Origin: Actinomycetota bacterium | Lineage (GTDB): Bacteria > Actinomycetota > Thermoleophilia > Gaiellales > Gaiellaceae | Assembly (NCBI GenBank): GCA_004366385.1 | Contig: SIRU01000064.1 | Coordinates: 79,557 to 143,556, forward strand | Length of the DNA stretch: 64,000 bases | Reading direction: 5' to 3' | Part shown: positions 51,121 through 59,380 of the stretch, one piece after another | Position numbering within the stretch: position 1 is the first letter of the stretch | Layout of the letters: each line of letters starts with the position of its first letter | Program-made: the position numbers and the translations under genes | The notes under the pieces: generated by a model | What the model saw: only the letters and a program-made list of their open reading frames with translations | Databases searched by the model: none | What the model was told of the DNA's origin: nothing

Positions 51121-53982
51121 ATGACCGTCGACACCGCTCTCGGCGATCGCTCACGCGAGCTGGTCGAGCTCGTAACCGGCCTGTCGAGCGTGCGCATGAG
51201 CGACTACGCGGTTGTCGGCGCATACATGCGGTTCGGCGAGGACGTGCGCGAGCGGCTCAAGGACGCACGCCTCCAGATCGCCGAGGCGTGCGCCCACCCT
51301 GCGAAGCGGCGCGACAACCACCTCCTGTGGGCCGCGCCGGGGAGCGGCAAGACGTACTTCGTCGAGCAGGTCGCGGCCTCGCTCGACGGCGTCGTCTACC
51401 AGGAGCTGAACCTCGCGAAGCTGTCCGAGGAAGCGTTTCGCTCCGCCTTGGGCGAGGCCATGTCGGGAGACTGCCCGACCATCTGCCTGGTCGACGAGGT
51501 CGATGCCAGGCCGGAGGAGCCGTGGCCGTACGAAGCGCTCATGCCGTTCCTCGATGCGAACCTCGAGCGAGGCGGAGGCGTCGTGTTCGTGCTCGCCGGC
51601 AGCTCGGGCGCCACGATCGACGAGTTCAAGGATCGCATTCGCAGCCGGCCGAAGGGCGCCGACGTCCTGAGCCGCGTTCCCGAGGCGAACGGCTGGGAGA
51701 TCTCGCCGATGAACGGGGGCGATCGCATCCTCGTCGCGCTCAGCCAGATGCTCGGCGCGGCGGAGGAGCTCGGTCGGCACGTCGCCGAGGTCGAGAAGCT
51801 CGCGTTGTACTACGTCGCGTCCGCCGAGCATCTCGCGAACGCGCGCCAGCTCCGCGAGTTCGCGGTCCGTGCGGTTGCGCGCGGGTCACAGAGCAACGAC
51901 CGCATCCGCTATGACGACCTCTTCGACTCCGGCGATCCCGAGAACAAGCGCTTCTGGATGAGCGCGATGCCCGTCGCGGAGGCTCTCGAAGGAAGCTTCG
52001 TCCACATCCGTCCACGGGAGCCGGTGACCCAGTCCCGGCCCGCGTTGCCGAGACCCGCGCTGCCGGTCCCTGCCACCCGCCTGGTCGGGCGCGAGCGCGA
52101 GCTCGCCGAGCTGACCGCGCTTCTCGGCGACGCTCGCCTGGTCACGCTCTCCGGTCCCGGAGGGAGTGGGAAGACCCGGCTCGCCCTCGAGACCGCGACC
52201 TCGCTGGTCGATCGCTTCGCGGACGGCGTCTTCTGGGTCGGCCTCTCCTCCCTGCGCGACCCCGCGCTCGTGACCGACACGATCGAGCAGGCCTTGGGCG
52301 TCGAGGACGGTCTCGCCGAGTTCGTCGGCGACCAGGAGCTGCTCCTCCTGCTTGACAACTTCGAGCAGGTCATGGGCGCGGCGCCCGACCTTGCACGGCT
52401 GCTCGCGAGCTGTCCGAACCTCAAGCTGCTCGTCACGAGCCGTGAGGTGCTACGGATCGGCGGCGAGGTCGAGTACCCGGTCCCGCCGCTCGCCGAGCGC
52501 GAAGCGGTCGAGCTCTTCTGCGAGCGCGCGCGGGTGGAGCCGGACGAGTTCGTCGCGGAGCTCTGCCGGCGACTCGACGAGCTGCCGCTCGCACTCGAGC
52601 TTGCTGCCGCGAGAACCAGCGTCCTCTCCCCGGCGCAGATCCTCGAGCGGCTCGGGCAGCGCCTCGACCTGCTCAAAGGCGGCCGCGACGCCGAGGCGCG
52701 GCAGCAGACGCTGAGGGCGACGATCGAGTGGAGCCACGAGCTGCTCGATACCGACGAGCAGTGCCTCTTCGCTCGCCTCGCGGTCTTCCGCGGCGGCTGC
52801 ACGCTCGAGACGGCGGAGGATGTCGCAGAGGCGGATCTCGACGCGCTCCAGTCGCTCGTCGACAAGAACCTGGTGCGCCACACCGGTGAGCGTTTCTGGA
52901 TGCTCGAGACGGTGCGCACGTACGCACGCGAGCGGCTTGCCGCGAGCGGCGAGGAAGACGAGCTACGCAAGCGGCATGCAGCCGCGGTACTGGGTCTTGC
53001 GCGCGCCGCGTTCCGGGAGTTGATGGGTGGAGCCGAGCACGCCGGCGTGTACGACCGGATCGAGGTCGAGCACGACAACGTGCGCTCGGCGCTCGAGTGG
53101 GCCCTCGACGCCGGTGAGTACGAGATCCTCATCGGCCTCGTCCACCACCTGGCGATGTTCTGGGCGCGCCGCGGCCACTGGCAGGAGGTGGACGGCTGGC
53201 TCGACGTCGCGCTCGAGCATGCTCCGCCGGCGCCGACTGGAGACTGGATGAACGTCCTGCGCTGGGCATCCATGCGCGCCGCTTTCGTCGGCGACTACGC
53301 GCGCTCCGACGAGCTCGTCGCCGAGTGGTTGCGGCTAGCGGAGGAGGCGGGAGACGAGCACGCGGTGCTACGCGCGATGAACTCGGCGGCGTTGAATGCG
53401 ACCGAGCAGGGCGAGCTGGATCGCGCCAGGTCGGAGTTCGTCGCGATCCGCGAGCGGGCGGACGAGCTGGGAGTCCGGGAAATGGTGGCGTTCGCCATCG
53501 TCAACCTCGGAGAGGTCGAGTGGCGCGCACGCGACTTCCCGAGGAGCCTCGAGTACTCGACGACCGCCGTCGAGCTCTTCCGGGAGCTCGGCGACGACGG
53601 GGGTGTGACGACGGCGCTCCAGGGTTGCGGCTGGGCCGCGCTTGCGCTTCCGGACCTCCCGCGTGCGCAGGGGTTCTTCCGCGAGTCGCTCCTGCTGGCA
53701 GGTCGGATGGGCTGGGTGCGAGGCGCCGCCGAGAGCGCCACCGGGCTCGGCGCCACTCTGGTCGCGCTGCGTGAGCCGGAGCGCGCAGCGGAGCTCCTCG
53801 GCGCGGCGGGGTCGCTCCTCGAGGAGCTCGGCACGGACCTCGACGAGGCGCTCCAGCAGGAGATTCGCGACCGGATGGTCGCCGGTGCCGAAGCCGCGCT
53901 CGGTGAGCACGCCTTCGCCGCTTCCTGGGCACGGGGCGAGGGGATGACCCTCGAGGAGATCGTCGCGCTCGTGGCGGCCTGA
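51121..53982 (+). CDS. Two-P-loop AAA/STAND-type ATPase with TPR-like repeats
   Basis: The 953-residue protein combines two ATPase modules. Residues about 60-255 are an AAA domain with Walker A APGSGKT (72-78) and Walker B ICLVDEVD (121-128). Residues about 318-500 are an NB-ARC/STAND domain with LVGREREL, Walker A GPGGSGKT (345-352), Walker B LLLLLDN (406-412) and VTSREVLR. A winged-helix segment and helical TPR-like repeats fill 520-953. No DNA-binding or effector domain is evident. ATG 51121 is eight bases after TAGCAT (51107-51112). Signalling or defence roles are both possible. Confidence 0.85.
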   Translation: MTVDTALGDRSRELVELVTGLSSVRMSDYAVVGAYMRFGEDVRERLKDARLQIAEACAHPAKRRDNHLLWAAPGSGKTYFVEQVAASLDGVVYQELNLAKLSEEAFRSALGEAMSGDCPTICLVDEVDARPEEPWPYEALMPFLDANLERGGGVVFVLAGSSGATIDEFKDRIRSRPKGADVLSRVPEANGWEISPMNGGDRILVALSQMLGAAEELGRHVAEVEKLALYYVASAEHLANARQLREFAVRAVARGSQSNDRIRYDDLFDSGDPENKRFWMSAMPVAEALEGSFVHIRPREPVTQSRPALPRPALPVPATRLVGRERELAELTALLGDARLVTLSGPGGSGKTRLALETATSLVDRFADGVFWVGLSSLRDPALVTDTIEQALGVEDGLAEFVGDQELLLLLDNFEQVMGAAPDLARLLASCPNLKLLVTSREVLRIGGEVEYPVPPLAEREAVELFCERARVEPDEFVAELCRRLDELPLALELAAARTSVLSPAQILERLGQRLDLLKGGRDAEARQQTLRATIEWSHELLDTDEQCLFARLAVFRGGCTLETAEDVAEADLDALQSLVDKNLVRHTGERFWMLETVRTYARERLAASGEEDELRKRHAAAVLGLARAAFRELMGGAEHAGVYDRIEVEHDNVRSALEWALDAGEYEILIGLVHHLAMFWARRGHWQEVDGWLDVALEHAPPAPTGDWMNVLRWASMRAAFVGDYARSDELVAEWLRLAEEAGDEHAVLRAMNSAALNATEQGELDRARSEFVAIRERADELGVREMVAFAIVNLGEVEWRARDFPRSLEYSTTAVELFRELGDDGGVTTALQGCGWAALALPDLPRAQGFFRESLLLAGRMGWVRGAAESATGLGATLVALREPERAAELLGAAGSLLEELGTDLDEALQQEIRDRMVAGAEAALGEHAFAASWARGEGMTLEEIVALVAA

Positions 53983-53988
53983 TGCCGC

Positions 53989-54558
53989 TCAGGCGTGCGC
54001 CGCCGCGGCCTTCTCGGCGCGGAGGGCGGCCTTGCGCGCGCGCTTGGCCGCCTGGTACTCGGCGAGCGCCTCGGGCGAGTCGACGCCGCCGAGGCACGGG
54101 TACTCCGGCACGAGCTCTTGCGCCTGCTCGACTCCGAAGCGGAGCGCGAGCACGGAGCCGAAGCCCGTGATCTTCATCTTCCCGAAGCCGGGGAGCGCGC
54201 CGATCCGCTTCTTCAGGTCGGCCGTGTCTGCCGCCTCCGTCCAGATCCTCGACGCGTCGCCGCCGTACTCGTCCGCGACGACGGCGCAGAGCTCCTGCAC
54301 CCGCTGCGCCATCGCGCGGGGGAAGCGGTGGATCGCCGGGGTCGTGCGGAACGCGGCCTCGAGCTCGGCGGGATCCATGGCCGCGATGCGCGCGGCGTCG
54401 AGGTGGCCGATCCGCTCGCGCAGCTTGAGCGGCCCGGAGAACGCCTGCTGCACGGCCACCTGCTGGTCGATCGCGAACCCGATGAGGAGCGCGAGCGGGT
54501 CGGACGCGATGAGCCGGTTCGCCTCGTCCGAGTCGGTGAAGTAGAGCGCCTCGGGCAC
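53989..54558 (-). CDS. HhH-GPD-family protein (DNA glycosylase-like)
   Basis: The 189-residue protein has LIGFAIDQQVAVQQAFSGPLKLRER near residue 22 and a hairpin region KKRIGALPGFGKMKITGFGSVLA near 118, as in an actinobacterial HhH-GPD family of uncharacterised function. The catalytic Lys/Asp pair of Nth-type enzymes is not obvious, so glycosylase activity is unproven. The end is Ala/Lys-rich (AKRARKAALRAEKAAAAHA). GTG 54558 is seven bases after TAGCAT (54571-54566), which starts with the TAG stop of the gene upstream. Confidence 0.82.
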   Translation of the reverse strand: MPEALYFTDSDEANRLIASDPLALLIGFAIDQQVAVQQAFSGPLKLRERIGHLDAARIAAMDPAELEAAFRTTPAIHRFPRAMAQRVQELCAVVADEYGGDASRIWTEAADTADLKKRIGALPGFGKMKITGFGSVLALRFGVEQAQELVPEYPCLGGVDSPEALAEYQAAKRARKAALRAEKAAAAHA

Positions 54559-54568
54559 GGTCTCGATG

Positions 54569-54976
54569 CTAGCTCGCCTGAGGGCCCGCGAGAAGTGCAG
54601 CACACGCAGACGCCGCACTTGTGAGCGATTCTCCCGGCTCGAGGATGGGAACGCGAAGCTCCCACGCGTCGCGCTCGTAGTCGCGACGGACGACGAAGAG
54701 CAGCTCAACCCTTCTCCCACGGTGCGTGGCCTCGATGCTCATCCCGTCCTCGAGCGCGTCCCACCGCCGGATCCCTTCCCAGCCGCGCCAGTCTCTCGCG
54801 AGCTCAGCCATGAACCCGGCGAGACCGTCGCCTTCATGACTCAGCGCACCGTGGTCGCAGGAGATGCCTTGCGCCTTGACTCGTACCCTGAACAGGTCGA
54901 GGCCGAGACCGGAAGCATCACGCTCGAAAGAGAGACCGACGACCGCGTCACCAGTGCCGTCGGACCGGGACTCCAC
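54569..54976 (-). CDS. DUF6228-like small protein
   Basis: The 135-residue protein includes GLSFERDASGLGLDLFRVRVK, then GLAGFMAELARDWRGWEGIRRWDALEDGMSIEATH and VELLFVVRRDYERDAWELRVPI. This pattern recalls DUF6228 of Actinobacteria; the assignment is from memory. GTG 54976 is supported by GAGGGAAG seven bases upstream. It is divergent from lhr and lies opposite an open frame that would otherwise extend lhr upstream. Function unknown. Confidence 0.65.
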   Translation of the reverse strand: MESRSDGTGDAVVGLSFERDASGLGLDLFRVRVKAQGISCDHGALSHEGDGLAGFMAELARDWRGWEGIRRWDALEDGMSIEATHRGRRVELLFVVRRDYERDAWELRVPILEPGESLTSAASACAALLAGPQAS

Positions 54977-55063
54977 GAGATGGCTTCCCTCGTCCAGGCG
55001 CGAATCATGCAGCAGGTGCGAACTCGGTATGGAACGGCTAGAGCAGGTCGTTACCCTGGCCGT

Positions 55064-58000
55064 ATGCCTCCGCTCGACGTCTTCTCCGCGCCGACCCGGG
55101 GCTGGTTCGAGCGCGCGTTCGAGGCGCCGACTCCTGCGCAGGAGCTCGGGTGGCCGGCGATCGCTCGCGGTGGGCACGTTCTGATTCAGGCGCCGACCGG
55201 ATCCGGGAAGACGCTCGCGGCCTTCCTCACCGGCATCGACCGGCTGAACGCGACGCCCGGCGAAGGGCTCCGGCTGCTCTACGTCTCGCCGCTGAAGGCG
55301 CTCAACTACGACATCGAGCGGAACCTGCGCGCGCCGCTCGCGGGGCTCGAGTCGGAGCTCTCCGTGGCCGTCCGCACCGGCGACACGCCCGCGGACGAGC
55401 GCCGGCGGATGCTGCGGACGCCGCCCGACATCCTGATCACGACTCCCGAGTCGCTCTTCCTGCTCCTCACGTCGCAGGCGCGCGAGACGCTGCGCGGGGT
55501 CGAGACCGTGATCCTCGACGAGGTGCACGCGGTGGCGGGGACGAAGCGCGGCTCGCACCTCGCGCTGTCGCTGGAGCGGCTGGAGGCGCTCGTCGAGCGC
55601 CCGTTCCAGCGCATCGGCCTCTCGGCGACCCAGCGCCCGCTGGCGGAGATCGGCCGCTTCGTCGCGGGCACGCACCGCGACATCGAGCTCGTGGACGCGG
55701 GCGTGCGCAAGGAGCTCGACCTCGAGGTCGTGATCCCGGTCGAGGACCTGCGCGAGCTCGGCTCCACCGCCGACCTCTCCGTGCCGCCGCTCGCGGACGG
55801 CGTGCAGCACGCGCCCGGCGTGGAGCAGTCCTCGCGGTCGATCTGGCCGTCGATCTACCCCGCGATCCTCGACCTCGTCCGCGCACACCGCTCGACGATC
55901 GTCTTCGTCAACAACCGCCGCCTCGCCGAGCGGCTCGCGCTGCGGCTGAACGAGCTCGCGGAGGAGGAGCTCGCCCGCGCGCACCACGGCTCGCTCGCGC
56001 GCGAGCAGAGGCTCGTCGTCGAGGAGCTGCTGAAGGCCGGGCAGATCCCGTGCCTGGTCGCGACCTCGTCGCTCGAGCTCGGGATCGACATGGGCGCGGT
56101 CGACCTCGTGATCCAGGTCGAGAGCCCGAAGTCGGTCGCGCGCGGGCTCCAGCGCGTGGGGCGCGCAGGGCACGACCTGCACTCGGTCTCGCGCGGGCGG
56201 ATCTTCCCGAAGTTCCGGGCCGACCTGCTCGAGTCGGCGGTCGTGGCGAGAGCCATGCGCGAGGGCGCGATCGAGGAGACGCAGATCCCGCGGAACCCGC
56301 TCGACGTGCTCGCGCAGCAGATCGTCGCGATCTGCGCCGACGAGGAGGTCGCGGTCGACGACCTCCGCGACCTCGTCCGGCGGGCCTACCCGTTCGCGGA
56401 CATCTCGCGCGCGCAGCTCGAGAACGTCCTCGACATGCTCGCGGGGCGCTACCCGTCCGACGAGTTCGCGGAGCTGCGGCCGCGGATCGTGTGGGATCGC
56501 ACTGCGGGTTTCGTGCGCGGCCGCTCCGGCGCGCGGCGGCTCGCGGTCACGAACGCGGGGACGATCCCCGACCGCGGGCTCTTCGGCGTCCACCTCGCCG
56601 ACGGCGGCGGTCGCGTGGGCGAGCTCGACGAGGAGATGGTGTACGAGGCGCGCGAGGGGCAGACGTTCGTCCTCGGCGCGTCGACGTGGCGGATCGAGGA
56701 CATCACGCGCGACCGTGTGCTCGTGTCGCCGGCGCCCGGGGTGCCGGGCGTGGCGCCGTTCTGGAAGGGGGAAGGCGTGGGCCGGCCGGCGGAGCTGGGC
56801 GAGCGGATCGGCGCGACGACGAGAGAGTTAGTGGCTCAGAGCCACAAGGTCGCTCTCGCGCGCCTGCGGGAGGAGTACGGGCTCGACGAGCGCGCTGCCA
56901 GGAACCTCATGACGTTTCTTCGCGAGCAGGCCGACGCGACCGGCGTCGTCCCCTCCGACCGCACGATCGTCGTCGAGCGCTTCCGCGACGAGATCGGCGA
57001 CTGGCGCGTCTGCGTCCTCACGCCGTTCGGCGGGCGCGTGCACGCGCCGTGGGGGATGGCGCTCGCGGCGCGCCTCCGCGACTCGCTCGACCTGCACGCG
57101 CAGTCGATCTGGTCGGACGACGGCATCGCGCTCCACTTCCCGGACGCCGACGCGCCGCCGCCGCTTGCCGACCTGCTCATCGACCCGGGTGAGATCGAGG
57201 AGCTCGTCCTCGCGGAGCTCGCGCAGACCGCGCTCTTCGGCTCGCGCTTCCGCGAGAACGCCTCGCGCGCGCTGCTCATCCCGCGCCGCCGGCCCGGGCA
57301 GCGGACGCCGCTCTGGCAGCAGCGGCTGAAGGCGCAGTCGCTCCTCCAGGTCGCGCGCCGCTACCCGCAGTTCCCGATCGTGCTCGAGACCTACCGCGAG
57401 GTGCTCCAGGACGTGTTCGACCTGCCCGCGCTCAAGCGGATCCTGCGCGGGATCCAGACGCGCGAGCTCGACCTCGTCGAGGTGGAGACCGCCTCGGCCT
57501 CGCCCTTTGCGTCCTCGCTGCTCTTCGACTACGTCGCCACGTACATGTACGAGGACGACACGCCGCCCGAGGAGCGGCGCGCGCAGGCGCTCTCGCTCGA
57601 CCGCGGGCTCCTGCGGGAGCTGATGGGCGTGGAGGAGCTGCGCGAGCTGCTCGACGCGGGTGCGATCGCGGACGTCGAGGGGTCGCTGCGGCGGCCGCCG
57701 CGGAACGCCGACGAGCTGCACGACCTGCTGCGGCGCGCGGGGCCGCTGGTGGCCGGGGAGTACGACGCGGGGTTCGCGGAGACGCTGCTGCGCGAGCGGC
57801 GCGCGATCCGGGTCCGGCTCGGCGAGCGCGAGCTCGTCGTGGCCGCCGAGGACGCGGGCCTCGTGCGCGACGCACTGGGCACGGTGCCGCCCGGCGGGCT
57901 GCCGCAGGCGTTCCTCGAGCCGGTCGACGACCCGCTGCGCGCCCTGTTGAGGCGGCATGCGCGCACGTCCGGCCCGTTCACGACCGGCGAGGTGGCGGCA

Positions 58001-59380
58001 TGGCTCGGGCTCGAGGACGCGCGAGTCGAAGCTGAGCTGGCGGCGCTGGAGCGCGACGAGCTCCTCGTGCGCGGCGAGCTGCGTCCCGGCGGGTCGGAGC
58101 GCGAGTGGTGCGACCCGGACGTCCTGCGCCGGATCCGGCGCGCGACGCTCGCCGTGCTCCGGCGCGAGGTCGAGCCGGCGGAGCAGGCCACGCTCGGCCG
58201 CTTCCTGCCCGCGTGGCACGGGATCGGGCGGCGGCAGACGCTGCGCGAGGCGCTCGTCCCGCTGCAGGGGCTGGCGCTGCCGGTCACGCTCTGGGAGAGC
58301 GACGTGCTGCCGCGGCGCGTTCCCGGGTACCGGCCGGTGGACCTCGACGTGCTGTGCGCGTCAGGCGACGTGGTGTGGGTCGGCGCTGGGATGGATCGCG
58401 CGGCGCTCTTCTTCCGCGAGGACGCTTCGGTGCTGGGCGCGCCGGCTGCGGAGCAGATGCCCGAGGGCGACGCGCACGCCGCGTTGCGGGCGGCGCTCGG
58501 CGGCGGCGCGCTGTTCTGGTCGGACGTGCTCGAGGCGTCCGGTCTCGCGGCCGAGGACGCGCTCGCCGCCCTCTGGGAGCTCGTGTGGGCGGGCGAGGTG
58601 ACGAACGACTCGTGGGCGCCGCTGCGCGCGTCGCGGCGGTACCAGGCGCCGCGGCCCGAGCGCTCTCGGCGGCGGTTCGTGCGCTCGCGGGCAGCGGCCG
58701 CGTCCCCGACGCAGGGCCGCTGGTCGCTCGCGTCGCGGCTGTTCTCTCCAAGTGGCTCAGAGCCACAAAGTCCCGACCGCCGCGCGCTCGCCGAGCTCCT
58801 GCTCGAGCGGCAGGGGATCGTGACCCGCGACGGCGTCCGCGGCGAGGGGATCAGGGGCGGGTACTCGGCCGTGTACTCGGAGCTGCGCGCGCTCGAGACG
58901 CTCGGCGTCTGCCGACGCGGGTACTTCGTGGAGGGGCTCGGCGGCGCGCAGTTCGCGCTCCCCGGGGCGGTCGAGCGGTTGCGCGAGCTGCGCTCTCGGG
59001 AAGACGACGAGGCGGGCGAAGCGCTCGTGCTCGCGGCTGCGGACCCGGCGCAGCCGTACGGCTCAGCGCTCCCGTGGCCCCGGCGGGCGGGCGCTCGGGC
59101 GGCCCGTGTCGCGGGCGCGTGGGTCGTCCTGCTCGACGGCGAGGCGGTGCTGTTCGTCGAGCGCGGCGGCCGGTCGCTCGTCCCGCTGCGCGACCCCGAT
59201 CCCCACTGGCTGCGGCCGGCGATCGAGGCGCTGGTCGCGCACGTTCGAGCCGGTGGAGCGAAGCGTCTGGCAGTCGAGCGCTTCGACGGCGAGCCGGTGG
59301 TCGAGTCGGAGGCGCTGGAGCTCCTCGTCGAGTCCGGTTTCCTCGCGGGCCCGCGCCGCGCTGTGCTGCGTCCGTACTAG
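55064..59380 (+). CDS. lhr: Lhr-type large ATP-dependent helicase
   Basis: The 1438-residue protein has a superfamily 2 helicase core: Walker A APTGSGKTLAAFL near residue 42, the DEVH box in VILDEVHAVAGTKRG near 153, SATQRPLAEI and the C-terminal motifs QRVGRAGHD. The Lhr core and a long C-terminal region follow. Lhr proteins act in DNA repair. ATG 55064 is six bases after TACCCT (55052-55057). Two copies of a 15-bp palindrome lie in the coding sequence (codons 590-594 and 1230-1235). The stop CTAG is shared with the convergent protease gene. Confidence 0.93.
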   Translation: MPPLDVFSAPTRGWFERAFEAPTPAQELGWPAIARGGHVLIQAPTGSGKTLAAFLTGIDRLNATPGEGLRLLYVSPLKALNYDIERNLRAPLAGLESELSVAVRTGDTPADERRRMLRTPPDILITTPESLFLLLTSQARETLRGVETVILDEVHAVAGTKRGSHLALSLERLEALVERPFQRIGLSATQRPLAEIGRFVAGTHRDIELVDAGVRKELDLEVVIPVEDLRELGSTADLSVPPLADGVQHAPGVEQSSRSIWPSIYPAILDLVRAHRSTIVFVNNRRLAERLALRLNELAEEELARAHHGSLAREQRLVVEELLKAGQIPCLVATSSLELGIDMGAVDLVIQVESPKSVARGLQRVGRAGHDLHSVSRGRIFPKFRADLLESAVVARAMREGAIEETQIPRNPLDVLAQQIVAICADEEVAVDDLRDLVRRAYPFADISRAQLENVLDMLAGRYPSDEFAELRPRIVWDRTAGFVRGRSGARRLAVTNAGTIPDRGLFGVHLADGGGRVGELDEEMVYEAREGQTFVLGASTWRIEDITRDRVLVSPAPGVPGVAPFWKGEGVGRPAELGERIGATTRELVAQSHKVALARLREEYGLDERAARNLMTFLREQADATGVVPSDRTIVVERFRDEIGDWRVCVLTPFGGRVHAPWGMALAARLRDSLDLHAQSIWSDDGIALHFPDADAPPPLADLLIDPGEIEELVLAELAQTALFGSRFRENASRALLIPRRRPGQRTPLWQQRLKAQSLLQVARRYPQFPIVLETYREVLQDVFDLPALKRILRGIQTRELDLVEVETASASPFASSLLFDYVATYMYEDDTPPEERRAQALSLDRGLLRELMGVEELRELLDAGAIADVEGSLRRPPRNADELHDLLRRAGPLVAGEYDAGFAETLLRERRAIRVRLGERELVVAAEDAGLVRDALGTVPPGGLPQAFLEPVDDPLRALLRRHARTSGPFTTGEVAAWLGLEDARVEAELAALERDELLVRGELRPGGSEREWCDPDVLRRIRRATLAVLRREVEPAEQATLGRFLPAWHGIGRRQTLREALVPLQGLALPVTLWESDVLPRRVPGYRPVDLDVLCASGDVVWVGAGMDRAALFFREDASVLGAPAAEQMPEGDAHAALRAALGGGALFWSDVLEASGLAAEDALAALWELVWAGEVTNDSWAPLRASRRYQAPRPERSRRRFVRSRAAAASPTQGRWSLASRLFSPSGSEPQSPDRRALAELLLERQGIVTRDGVRGEGIRGGYSAVYSELRALETLGVCRRGYFVEGLGGAQFALPGAVERLRELRSREDDEAGEALVLAAADPAQPYGSALPWPRRAGARAARVAGAWVVLLDGEAVLFVERGGRSLVPLRDPDPHWLRPAIEALVAHVRAGGAKRLAVERFDGEPVVESEALELLVESGFLAGPRRAVLRPY
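56831..56845. repeat. GTGGCTC palindromic repeat inside lhr, copy 1
   Basis: GTGGCTC-A-GAGCCAC is in frame 0 of lhr and encodes Val-Ala-Gln-Ser-His in a linker between the helicase core and the C-terminal region. The flanks differ from the other two copies (TTA before, AAGG after). Confidence 0.75.
58752..58766. repeat. GTGGCTC palindromic repeat inside lhr, copy 2
   Basis: The same palindrome in another frame encodes Ser-Gly-Ser-Glu-Pro-Gln in a loop between C-terminal domains. The extended 23 bases (58748-58770) are the exact reverse complement of the intergenic copy at 31358-31380. Confidence 0.75.

Noticed and set aside
54566..55063. Upstream in-frame extension of lhr
   Set aside because: It does not look like helicase sequence, and ATG 55064 has a well-placed -10; the other strand encodes a likely gene.
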